Assembly: GCF_001294455.1 (NCBI RefSeq)
Contig: NZ_LIKT01000031.1
Span: forward strand, 1-43,181
Origin: Phaeobacter sp. 11ANDIMAR09
GTDB taxonomy: Bacteria; Pseudomonadota; Alphaproteobacteria; Rhodobacterales; Rhodobacteraceae
Length of the DNA stretch: 43,181 nt
Direction: 5' to 3'
Part shown: positions 8,183 to 15,132 of the stretch, one piece after another
Numbering within the stretch: position 1 is the first letter of the stretch
Layout: every line of letters starts with the position of its first letter
The notes under the pieces: model-generated
Database searches by the model: none
Told to the model about the DNA's origin: nothing
The model's input: only the letters and a program-made list of their open reading frames with translations
Program-made: the position numbers and the translations under genes

Positions 8183-8211
8183 AAAAAAGTGGGAGCCCAA
8201 TGCGGGCCCCC
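8183..8211 (-). terminator. Hairpin plus T-run between dctP and dctQ (attenuator-like)
   Basis: On the minus strand GGGGGCCC pairs with GGGCTCCC (8 bp with one G-T, loop of 5 bases) and is followed after two bases by six T. It lies just after the binding-protein gene and before the permease genes. Such partial terminators commonly let a periplasmic binding protein be made in excess over its membrane subunits. Confidence 0.6.
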
Positions 8212-8222
8212 AAGGGAGTGAC

Positions 8223-9371
8223 TTAGGCGTCGTGGACGAAGTACTTTCCTTGCGTACCTGCGGCCTCTTCCAGCTTTGCAAACGCATCCATGGATCCTGC
8301 GAGTTCTTTTTTGAACTCATCCCATTCAGGTCGCTGATAACCACCTGCCGCCTGCCATTCCGCCAGTTGATCAGCACTAAGGGAATGGAACTCCACACCA
8401 GATTTAGCCAATTCAGACATCGCATAGGCCCGCGCTGATGGGACTTTGGAAAGGTTCTGATGTGCGGTCATTTCAGAGCCCCACATCACGCCCTCTTGTA
8501 CCTCTGCAGGCAGGCTGCTGAACCATTCCAGATTGCAAGAATAAACTTGGCTGTCAGGCACGGCTTGGGTGAAGGTCACATGGCTGAGGATGTCTTTGAA
8601 GCCAAAGACGTAGAGCGCGCCAACTGAAGGGTCGAGCGCATCTGCCACACCCTGTTTGATCGCCGAGGGTGTCTCGCCCCAGGCCACCGGAGTTGGGTTC
8701 GCCCCCACAAGGCGGTAGTATTGCTGCAGCATCTTGGATCCGGGGACCCGGAATTTTACGCCGCTCAGATCTCCGGGAGACAAGACTGCACCAGCCCCAC
8801 CTTTGCGGACAGCCACTACACGGGGGTCAATGTTCACATAGAACAGCGCCTTAAACCCAGCGGCTTCGACCTTGGGGTGGACTTCGGTTTTCCAATGGTC
8901 AGAGTTCACTAGGTTGGTAAAGCGCTGATTGGAACCGCACAGATAAGGCATGTTGATTAGATCAACCGTAGAGGCGAAGGGTGCAAAATTGGAAAGCGAA
9001 TGCTGAGCAGCCTGAATGGTTCCACCTTGCACTTTTTGCACCAACGCCCCGCCAGCACCCAACTGCCCACCCGGAGCCAGTTTCACGTAAACCTTGCCAT
9101 TGGTGGCGTTTTGAATGTTCTCTTTGAGATCCAGCTGCATGATCGGATAGCTGCGTGATGCTCCTAACACATAGGCCGTGGCCAAGGTCATAATGTGATC
9201 AGCTGCCTTCTCGCGCTCGCGTTCTTCTTTATTCGTCTGCGCAACGGCCTCGGTAGACCAAAGCGTACCAGCTGCCCCAGCGACCAATGCTGCTGTAAAG
9301 CTGCCCGTCCCGGCCAGTTTTAGAAAATTCCGGCGTGACGCCGAGGCAAGTTCTTTGTTGTTCCGGTCCAT
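8223..9371 (-). CDS. dctP: TRAP transporter periplasmic substrate-binding protein (DctP family), Tat-exported
   Basis: A 382-aa protein with a twin-arginine signal: SRRNFLKLAG at about residues 12-21, then an alanine-rich hydrophobic core and a cleavage-like AVA near residue 44. The mature part has DctP features, including LGAGGALVQKVQGGTIQAAQ and the ligand-binding arginine region LSGVKFRVPGSKMLQQYYR followed by NPTPVAWGE. The start has a clear GGGAGGA 5 bases upstream and lies 21 bases after the small membrane protein. It would present the substrate to the two permeases. The substrate is inferred to be DHPS from the operon. Tat export suggests folding, or cofactor or ligand binding, before transport. 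Confidence 0.9.
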   Translation of the reverse strand: MDRNNKELASASRRNFLKLAGTGSFTAALVAGAAGTLWSTEAVAQTNKEEREREKAADHIMTLATAYVLGASRSYPIMQLDLKENIQNATNGKVYVKLAPGGQLGAGGALVQKVQGGTIQAAQHSLSNFAPFASTVDLINMPYLCGSNQRFTNLVNSDHWKTEVHPKVEAAGFKALFYVNIDPRVVAVRKGGAGAVLSPGDLSGVKFRVPGSKMLQQYYRLVGANPTPVAWGETPSAIKQGVADALDPSVGALYVFGFKDILSHVTFTQAVPDSQVYSCNLEWFSSLPAEVQEGVMWGSEMTAHQNLSKVPSARAYAMSELAKSGVEFHSLSADQLAEWQAAGGYQRPEWDEFKKELAGSMDAFAKLEEAAGTQGKYFVHDA

Positions 9372-9392
9372 GTTTTCCTCCCGATGGACAGT

Positions 9393-9584
9393 TCAGCGCT
9401 GTTGCTCTTTGGCAATTTTTTCAGCAGCTTCTCTTTGCAAGATTGCTGCGACAAATGAGATCGAGGCAGCGAGCAAAAATAGCATTTCGGACACATCCCC
9501 CAGGAATCCGCCCATACCCATCGACCCCAAGGCCACATTTGTTCCGAACAGGGCAAACAGACAAAGTGCTAGGATCAAGAGCAT
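9393..9584 (-). CDS. Small two-helix membrane protein, first gene of the sulfonate operon
   Basis: A 63-aa protein with hydrophobic segments at about residues 2-20 and 33-49, a glycine-rich hinge (GSMGMGGFLGD) between them and a charged tail (QREAAEKIAKEQQR). The ATG at 9584 has GGAGAA a few bases upstream and is preferred over the upstream ATG at 9623, which would place coding sequence close to the operator. It lies about 45 bases downstream of the predicted promoter and operators and 21 bases before the TRAP binding protein. I do not recognise a family. Position suggests an accessory of the TRAP importer, but this is inference only. Confidence 0.65.
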   Translation of the reverse strand: MLLILALCLFALFGTNVALGSMGMGGFLGDVSEMLFLLAASISFVAAILQREAAEKIAKEQQR

Positions 9585-9628
9585 TGGTTTCTCCGGGCAA
9601 ACAGCGAAAGGCTCGATTCGCACATGTA

Positions 9629-9644
9629 ATGTAAGCGCTTACAT
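9629..9644. promoter_or_regulatory. LacI-family operator 1
   Basis: Perfect 16-bp palindrome ATGTAAGCGCTTACAT with the central CG typical of LacI/GalR family operators. It covers the predicted -10 (TTACAT, 9634-9629 on the minus strand) of the sulfonate operon promoter, so binding would block transcription. The divergent LacI regulator gene begins about 100 bases away. Confidence 0.78.
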
Positions 9645-9657
9645 GTGCGCAATGCAA
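9629..9657 (-). promoter_or_regulatory. Predicted sigma-70 promoter of the sulfonate operon
   Basis: On the minus strand TTGCAT (9657-9652) and TTACAT (9634-9629) are separated by exactly 17 bases. The -35 lies at the edge of operator 2 and the -10 inside operator 1. It is about 45 bases before the first start codon (9584). Predicted from sequence only. Confidence 0.5.
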
Positions 9658-9666
9658 GCGCTTACA
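9653..9666. promoter_or_regulatory. LacI-family operator 2
   Basis: TGCAAGCGCTTACA, the same palindrome as operator 1 with one mismatch in the left arm. Its centre is 23 bp from that of operator 1, roughly two helical turns, so two repressor dimers could sit on nearly the same face of the DNA. It abuts a TTGACG (9667-9672) that may be the -35 of the regulator gene, which would give autoregulation. Confidence 0.72.
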
Positions 9667-9741
9667 TTGACGGCAACCAACCTAGACACTTAGGCTTTGG
9701 GATGGGGTGTAAAAATCTAAGAAATGCGATACTGAGCCAAA

Positions 9742-10770
9742 ATGACGACTGACGACAATAATATGGGCCGAACCCCAACCCTGGCTGATGTAGCAGGGCT
9801 GGCCGGTGTCTCGACAGCCACAGTGTCCCGCTGTCTGAACTCTCCAGACCAGGTTGTCGAAAGAACGCGTAAAAAGGTCGAGGATGCCGTTCTCAAATTG
9901 GGATACGCTCCAAATTTTAACGCACGTGCTTTGGCGGCCAAACGTACCAACACCATTGGTGCGATCATTCCAACGATGGAAAACGCCATTTTTGCGCGCG
10001 GCCTACAGTCGTTTCAAGAAGAACTGGGATGCAGCGGGGTAACTCTTTTGGTCGCGTCCTCTTCATATCGCACTGATTTGGAGGAAGAACAAATCCGCAC
10101 CCTGGTTTCACGCGGTGCCGACGGAATTCTGTTGATCGGCTTGCATCGAGACCCAAAGATTTATGAGTTTCTCAAACGTCAAAATGTCCCCGTTGTTGTC
10201 GCTTGGGTGTTTGATCCGAACGCCAAGGTTCCAACAGTTGGCTTCGACAATTTCTCAGCAATGAAGGCTTTGGCGGACAGGGTGATCAGCATGGGTCATC
10301 GTCGCCTTTCAACAATCACAGCTAGCCCTCAGGATAACGACAGGGCCAGTGAGCGTTTAAGGGGCATTTATGCCTCAATGATGGAAGCAGGCATTCCTAA
10401 AACGGAGTTGTCGATCGTTGAAGCCGAATATGGGATAGACGAAGGAGGTGCGGCGCTGGAACAGCTTTTGTGCCAGACGGTTCGGCCATCAGTAGTTATG
10501 TGCGGCAATGATGTTCTTGCTGTTGGGGCCATCGCCAAAGCACAGGAATTAGGATTGTGCGTCCCTGACGATATTTCGGTGACTGGATTTGACGATATTG
10601 AGATCGCGAAAATCTCATCGCCAGCGCTTACCACTGTTCATGTCCCGCACCGGCGAATGGGCAAGGAGGCAGCCAAAATGCTTATCAATCTAGTTAATGC
10701 TGCTAAGAACCAAAACAGCATTTTGATCGAGACATCTCTGGTAGTTCGTGCCTCATTGTCTGGTGCCTGA
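9742..10770 (+). CDS. LacI-family transcriptional regulator of the divergent sulfonate operon
   Basis: A 342-aa regulator. The N-terminal helix-turn-helix reads PTLADVAGLAGVSTATVSRC (residues about 11-30), followed by the hinge KLGYAPNFNARALAAKRTN. A periplasmic-binding-protein-like sensor domain fills the rest (IGAIIPTMENAIFARGLQSF, then GVCG-type core VVMCGNDVLAVGAIAKAQEL and VTGFDDIEIA). ATG 9742 is used; the in-frame ATG seven codons later is possible because neither has a strong ribosome site. It is divergent from the sulfonate operon across 157 bases that hold two matching palindromes. I infer repression relieved by an operon substrate or intermediate. Sulfonate operons elsewhere use other regulator families, so the inducer is open. 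Confidence 0.88.
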   Translation: MTTDDNNMGRTPTLADVAGLAGVSTATVSRCLNSPDQVVERTRKKVEDAVLKLGYAPNFNARALAAKRTNTIGAIIPTMENAIFARGLQSFQEELGCSGVTLLVASSSYRTDLEEEQIRTLVSRGADGILLIGLHRDPKIYEFLKRQNVPVVVAWVFDPNAKVPTVGFDNFSAMKALADRVISMGHRRLSTITASPQDNDRASERLRGIYASMMEAGIPKTELSIVEAEYGIDEGGAALEQLLCQTVRPSVVMCGNDVLAVGAIAKAQELGLCVPDDISVTGFDDIEIAKISSPALTTVHVPHRRMGKEAAKMLINLVNAAKNQNSILIETSLVVRASLSGA

Positions 10771-11002
10771 GGGGAGATCAAGGATTGAGAATTTAACGCC
10801 CTTGAAAGGCCGCTAGTTTGGCGAAGTTTCTATGGTGTGCACTAGCATCGAATGTCGGTTCTCCGCCCCTCATGTAGGGTAACGAAAACGGCCCTGACCG
10901 GCCATTGCAAAGAACTGCCGCAAAAGTCCCCTTTTCATAAAAACACCGCCTTCATCGAACACTGGCAGACTACATAGACATGATCTGTTTTTTTTGTGGA
11001 GG
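10771..11002. other. Spacer after lacI, no gene seen
   Basis: Together with the small ORF that follows, this makes a 430-base stretch without a confident gene. I found no clear terminator with a T-run, no tRNA and no convincing ORF. A short inverted repeat (GGCC..GGCC near 10893-10905) is too weak to call. Confidence 0.5.
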
Positions 11003-11128
11003 CTAAACAACCGCCACGGCGGCAAAAACTGCCACAATAACCATAGTGCAGAAGCCGATTAAGAGCACATTTTGAGTCTTGGCAGGCAATGGATTTTTGT
11101 TCCTTGTCACATCTAGCCGTTGTTCCAT
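11003..11128 (-). CDS. Putative 41-aa single-helix membrane protein
   Basis: An ORF starting MEQRLDVTRNKNPLPAKTQN, a soluble, positively charged N terminus, followed by one long hydrophobic helix (about residues 21-41, rich in V, A and I) running to the TAG stop. It lies 73 bases downstream of the DMT transporter on the same strand. A GGAAGA about 9 bases before the ATG is a weak ribosome site. The positive-inside charge pattern and clean helix make it look real, but it is short and I know no family. It could be a chance ORF. Confidence 0.4.
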   Translation of the reverse strand: MEQRLDVTRNKNPLPAKTQNVLLIGFCTMVIVAVFAAVAVV

Positions 11129-11201
11129 AGTCCAAGTCTTCCAAAAAATTGAGACCAACACGCGCCCAAACAGGCCGCCACCTGCCGACGCACACGAACA
11201 C

Positions 11202-12065
11202 TCATCTCTTTACGCCAAGCTGAACGACTACCCCGCCAAGGGTAATGAATGCGATCGCCACAAAGATTTCCCAACCAGGAGCGCCCATACCGAGTCCAAG
11301 CATCAGGAGTGTGGAAAGAACAGGGGCGGAATACCCAAGGATACCCAACAAAGCGGCATGCCCTTGGCGCATTCCCAGATCCCATAAAAAGAAGGCGCCA
11401 CCCGCAGGGCCAACTCCAAGAGCAATAATAACCCCTATGTCGCGCAACGACAATTCAGGCCAATGAGCATCCGTCGCAACCCACCATACTCCGCAGAGTA
11501 ATGACGAACCAAAACAGATTGTAGTGAGCGAGGCGATGGCATCGAACTGCTCATGCCGTCGAAGGTTCGAAAACAGAGCCCAGAGAACGGCACCAACAAA
11601 AGCAAGACCATAGCCCAGAGCCTCGGACGCTTGCAGCACCAGGCCGTCTTTCCCGACCAGCACCCCCACTCCGATAAACCCGAGTGCGGCCCCCAGATAG
11701 CCCGACCAACCACTGTGCAGCCGGAAGAATAGGTTACCGAGAACAATCAAGCATGCAGGCCAAAGGTAATTGATCAGTGACACAGGGATCGGATCAGCGT
11801 GATGGAAAGCCTCCAAGTAAACAAGATGGTAGGCAGACAACAGGACTGAGAATAGAGCCACATGTTTCGTCAGCAGGCGGGCGGGCGTTCTGCCGGTTAG
11901 TCGACAAATAGTCCAACCCATTGCAGCGGCAATGGCAAAACAGAAAGTTAGAACAAGATGCGGGGGCATCGAGGCCGACAGCGCGCCAAGCGCCCCCAGC
12001 GTACCCCAGGAGAGGATGGCCAGTGCGCCAAAGCCCGTGTGTCGCATTGAAAACAAGGCCGGCAT
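11202..12065 (-). CDS. DMT superfamily (EamA) transporter, YddG-like
   Basis: A 287-aa membrane protein with about ten hydrophobic helices in two EamA repeats. Notable segments are AYHLVYLEAFHHADPIPVSL with NYLWPACLIVLGNLFF in the first repeat, and GPAGGAFFLWDLGMRQGHAA in the second. These resemble the YddG-type aromatic amino acid exporters. The ATG overlaps the TGA of the upstream tRNA-binding protein by one base (TGATG), so translation is coupled. Likely an inner-membrane exporter of amino acids or similar metabolites. The substrate is not shown by sequence. Confidence 0.82.
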   Translation of the reverse strand: MPALFSMRHTGFGALAILSWGTLGALGALSASMPPHLVLTFCFAIAAAMGWTICRLTGRTPARLLTKHVALFSVLLSAYHLVYLEAFHHADPIPVSLINYLWPACLIVLGNLFFRLHSGWSGYLGAALGFIGVGVLVGKDGLVLQASEALGYGLAFVGAVLWALFSNLRRHEQFDAIASLTTICFGSSLLCGVWWVATDAHWPELSLRDIGVIIALGVGPAGGAFFLWDLGMRQGHAALLGILGYSAPVLSTLLMLGLGMGAPGWEIFVAIAFITLGGVVVQLGVKR

Positions 12066-12403
12066 CAGAAGACTTCGCTGCCCAGAACGGCATCGTCGGA
12101 AGGTTGCAACAGGATGGTATCGCCCGCTTCATTGGGCACACCCATGATCAGGATTTCAGATTTGAACCCGGCGATGTTTCGGGGCGGCATGTTGACAACG
12201 CAGACCACTTTGCGCCCCATCAGCTCTTCTTCGGAATAGTTCTTGATCTGGGCGCTGGACCAGCGTTGGCCCAGTTCCCCAAAGTCTACACAGACCTTGT
12301 AGGAGGGATTGCGGGCGCGGGGGAAATCCTTGACCTCGACGATCTTGCCCAGGCGCATTTCGATCTTGGCAAAGTCGTCATAGACGATCTGGTCTTTGTT
12401 CAT
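12065..12403 (-). CDS. CsaA/Trbp111-like tRNA-binding domain protein
   Basis: A 112-aa single OB-fold tRNA-binding domain, as in CsaA and the C-terminal part of some MetRS chains. Family signatures are FAKIEMRLGKIVEVKDFPRA, then VDFGELG, SSAQIKNY, GRKVVCVVNMPPRNIAGFKS and EILIMGV. The length matches stand-alone CsaA proteins. AGGACA lies 6 bases before the ATG. It follows the tartrate dehydrogenase gene by 24 bases and overlaps the DMT transporter by one base, so the three likely share a transcript. CsaA has been reported to have chaperone or export-related roles as well as tRNA binding. The exact job here is not evident. Confidence 0.88.
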   Translation of the reverse strand: MNKDQIVYDDFAKIEMRLGKIVEVKDFPRARNPSYKVCVDFGELGQRWSSAQIKNYSEEELMGRKVVCVVNMPPRNIAGFKSEILIMGVPNEAGDTILLQPSDDAVLGSEVF

Positions 12404-12427
12404 TTCTATGTCCTCACTTTACAGCGT

Positions 12428-13492
12428 TCATGTCAGTGCGTTCAGAATGGCGTCTTCGGACCCTTTGGTATCGGCGGTGCCACCCAGATCTCGGGTCTTG
12501 GTGTCGGGGGTTTCCAGCGAGACTTCAATGGCCCGCTCGATTTCGGCAGCAGCCTCTGCCTCACCCAAATGCTCCAGCATCATGGCGGCGGTCCACACGG
12601 CGGCAACCGGGTTGGCGACGCCCTTGCCCGCAATATCCGGGGCCGATCCGTGCACAGGTTCGAACATCGAGGGGTATGTGCCCTCGGGGTTGATTTTGGC
12701 CGAGGGTGCGATGCCGATGGACCCTGCGACCGCAGGCCCGAGATCCGACAGGATGTCACCAAACAGATTCGAGGCCACCACCACATCGAACCAGTCGGGG
12801 TGCAGCACAAAATGCGCCGTCATGATGTCGATATGGAACTGGGCGGTGTCGATGCCGGGGTGCTGATCAGCGGCGGCGGCAAAGCGTTCGTCCCAGAACG
12901 GCATGGTGTGGATGATGCCGTTGGATTTGGTGGCAGACGCGACATGTCCCCGCTTGCGGGTCTTGGCCAATTTGAACGCATAGTCCATGATCCGGTCGGT
13001 GCCGCGCCGGGTCAGGATGCTTTGCTGAACGGCGGCTTCGTGTTCGGTGCCCTGATAGACACGCCCGCCGATCTCGGAATACTCCCCTTCGACATTTTCG
13101 CGCACGACAATCATGTCGATATCTTCCGGCCCACGCCCTGCCAGCGGCGAGGTGATACCCTTGAGCAGCCGCACCGGGCGCACATTGGCATATTGATCCA
13201 GCTCGCGGCGTAGTGGGATCAGCAGCCCCCAGAGCGAGATATGATCCGGTACGCCGGGGAAACCAACCGCGCCCAGATAGATGCTGTCGAACGCTTTTAT
13301 CTGCTCAATCCCGTCCTCGGGCATCATCCGCCCGGTCTGGTGATAGCGTTCGCAGGACCAGTCAAATTCGGTCCACTCAATCAAGAACCCGTGTTTTACA
13401 GCCATGCGATCAATCACACGTTGGCCAACTGGCAGAACTTCTTTGCCGATCCCGTCACCGGGGATGGCTGCGATGCGATAGGTTTTTGTCAT
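12428..13492 (-). CDS. ttuC: Tartrate / D-malate dehydrogenase (isopropylmalate dehydrogenase family)
   Basis: A 354-aa beta-decarboxylating dehydrogenase. It begins RIAAIPGDGIGKEVLPVG, has VVRENVEGEYSEIGGR (the RENxEGxYS motif), the Lys-containing KSNGIIHTMPFW, and the metal-binding aspartates in VVVASNLFGDILSDLGPAV. The C-terminal FEPVHGSAPDIAGKGVANPV is the cofactor region typical of NAD-linked members. The pattern YANVRPVRLLKGITSPLAG fits tartrate dehydrogenase (TtuC) and its relative D-malate dehydrogenase better than LeuB. It lies 12 bases downstream of the broken succinate-semialdehyde dehydrogenase. A start with GGAGTCC upstream supports ATG 13492. Substrate choice between tartrate and D-malate is not resolvable here. 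Confidence 0.85.
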   Translation of the reverse strand: MTKTYRIAAIPGDGIGKEVLPVGQRVIDRMAVKHGFLIEWTEFDWSCERYHQTGRMMPEDGIEQIKAFDSIYLGAVGFPGVPDHISLWGLLIPLRRELDQYANVRPVRLLKGITSPLAGRGPEDIDMIVVRENVEGEYSEIGGRVYQGTEHEAAVQQSILTRRGTDRIMDYAFKLAKTRKRGHVASATKSNGIIHTMPFWDERFAAAADQHPGIDTAQFHIDIMTAHFVLHPDWFDVVVASNLFGDILSDLGPAVAGSIGIAPSAKINPEGTYPSMFEPVHGSAPDIAGKGVANPVAAVWTAAMMLEHLGEAEAAAEIERAIEVSLETPDTKTRDLGGTADTKGSEDAILNALT

Positions 13493-13504
13493 GGATGGAC
13501 TCCT

Positions 13505-14428
13505 TCAGGCGATGCCGCCGAAATGCAGGGTTTTGACCTCGAGGTATTCGTCGATACCGTGATGGGCACCTTCGCGGCCCAGACCGCTTTCCTTGATGCC
13601 GCCAAAGGGCGCGACCTCGGTGGCAAAGCCGCCGACATTGATGCCGATCATGCCGGTCTCGAGCTCTTCGCTGACGCGGAAGGTGCGAGTCAGATCGTTG
13701 GTGTAGAAATATGCAGCCAGCCCGAATGGTGTGGCATTGGCCGCCGTCAGCACCTCTTCTTCGGTCTCAAACCGGAATAGCGGCGCCACCGGACCAAAGG
13801 TTTCTTCCCCGGCGACGATCATGTCGGAAGTCACGCCGGTGACCACAGCAGGGCTGATGAAGCGGGTGCTTTCATCCTGCTGTTCGCCGCCAACAATGAC
13901 ACGACCGCCTTTGGCCGTGGCATCGTCGAGATGCGATTTGATTTTGGCAATGGCGGCCTGGTTGATCATCGGGCCGATCTCGACCCCGTTTTCGAACCCA
14001 TCGCCCAGTTTCATCTTTCCAACCACAGCCGCCAGTTTTTCGGCAAAGGCATCATAGACGCCGGCCTGAATGAAAATCCGGTTGGCGCAGACACAGGTCT
14101 GGCCGCCATTACGGAACTTCGAGGCCATGACGCCCTCAACGGCCAGATCCAGATCGGCATCGTCAAAGATGATGAAGGGAGCATTGCCGCCCAGTTCCAG
14201 GCTGAGGCGTTTCATGGTGCCAGCGCATTGCTCCATTATCAGTTTGCCTACTCGGGTCGAGCCGGTGAAGGACAGTTTGCGCACCGCTGTGCTTTGGGTC
14301 AGGGCGCCGCCCACACCAGCGGGATCGCCTGTGACGATGTTAATCGCACCCTTCGGGAACCCTGCGCGCTCAGCCAGCACACCCAAGGCCAGCGCAGTAA
14401 AGTGGGTGACTTTCAGGCCGAAAGGCAC
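13505..14428 (-). pseudogene. gabD: 5'-truncated NAD(P)-dependent succinate-semialdehyde dehydrogenase (GabD)
   Basis: The reading frame gives about 300 residues that match the C-terminal three fifths of GabD: VLAERAGFPKGAINIVTGDP, FTGSTRVGKLIMEQ, the catalytic Glu in LELGGNAPFIIFDDADLD, the catalytic Cys in GGQTCVCANR, then EETFGPVAPLFRF and APFGGIKESGLGREG near the end. A full GabD is about 485 aa, so roughly 180 N-terminal residues with the first part of the NAD-binding fold are absent. Homology stops close to 14390-14428, where the expected KPA..TP motif is scrambled, and a TGA lies five codons before the only start (GTG 14428). I infer a rearrangement that removed the 5' end. The remainder is open, so the loss is probably recent. 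Confidence 0.8.
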
Positions 14429-15132
14429 TGTAAAATGACGGCTTCAACCTCGTCACTCAGGTAAAGCGATTCATGTTTCTCTCCATCGGCGGAGAATACC
14501 TTCGCTCCTGCGGATCGCAATTTCTTAAGAAAGTTTATCCGGTTTTGAGAGAACTGACTTTCCAGGGTTGCTGGCGAGAATAATCGGTTATGAAAACTCT
14601 AGGCATCCTTTGGTGAGACATAGACACCTCGGGGTGTTGCTCTTGAGGTTTTTTGAATGTCGCTGGTGTGTGGTCCGCAAGCGTCCGTCGTCGCCCCTCC
14701 CCTTGAGTTCGCACACCAACCTGTCAGCCAAAGGCTAAGTTTGTCTGTGAACACCATGGCGAGAACTGCATCGGCGCTCAACCCTGTTCGAATTTTGGCT
14801 TGCAGCATTCCTACCGTCTGTGTGCCAGCCTCCCCTATAGGAAGAGCTTTCTTTTGCAATTGGGGAAGCAAATCGAGCCCGTCTGATAGTTGCCACGGAA
14901 ATCTGATAGACGCAGTTATCACGGAACATGCAGTGGCGTTAACCCGTCGCGGTGCCCTCTAGCGCCAAGGCCCGTCCCTCGGGTGACTGCGCAGCTTTTC
15001 AAGACCTAAAAGCTGCGCAGTCATCGCACTGAAGCATCTGAAGCAAGAGGGATGCATCAGAAATTTTACAAGGAGCGGCCCCTGAGTATAACAACTTGGA
15101 TTGGCCTTAAAATTTCGGTTCTTAGGCGCTGG
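14429..15132. other. 700-base region without a confident gene, at the gabD break
   Basis: No known family was recognised. On the minus strand one frame runs open from an ATG at 14922 to TAG 14599-14601 and, in the same frame, on to TGA at 14413-14415. The second part has an ordinary protein-like composition (for example FLKKLRSAGAKVFSADGEKH). It may be a decayed gene joined to gabD by the rearrangement. A perfect 15-bp inverted repeat lies at 14985-15022. No transposase motif or tRNA was seen. Confidence 0.45.
14985..15022. repeat. Perfect 15-bp inverted repeat with 8-base loop
   Basis: GACTGCGCAGCTTTT at 14985-14999 and its exact complement AAAAGCTGCGCAGTC at 15008-15022. It is about 110 bases downstream of the acyl-CoA dehydrogenase stop. 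There is no T-run after it on either strand, so a standard intrinsic terminator is not obvious. It may be a stabilising 3' hairpin, a dispersed palindromic repeat or the scar of a mobile element. Confidence 0.6.

Noticed and set aside
10935-11201. 88-codon ORF after the DMT transporter
   Set aside because: Cysteine-rich, motif-free translation; the overlapping 41-aa frame at 11003-11128 has a much more protein-like pattern.
11921-13213. 430-codon open frame opposite the tartrate dehydrogenase and CsaA-like genes
   Set aside because: Both minus-strand genes have clear family motifs and tight spacing; the plus-strand translation is histidine and glycine rich without any known pattern.
14657-14962. 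101-codon plus-strand ORF in the gene-free region by gabD
   Set aside because: No ribosome site, no recognisable motif, and it is opposite the more protein-like minus-strand frame.
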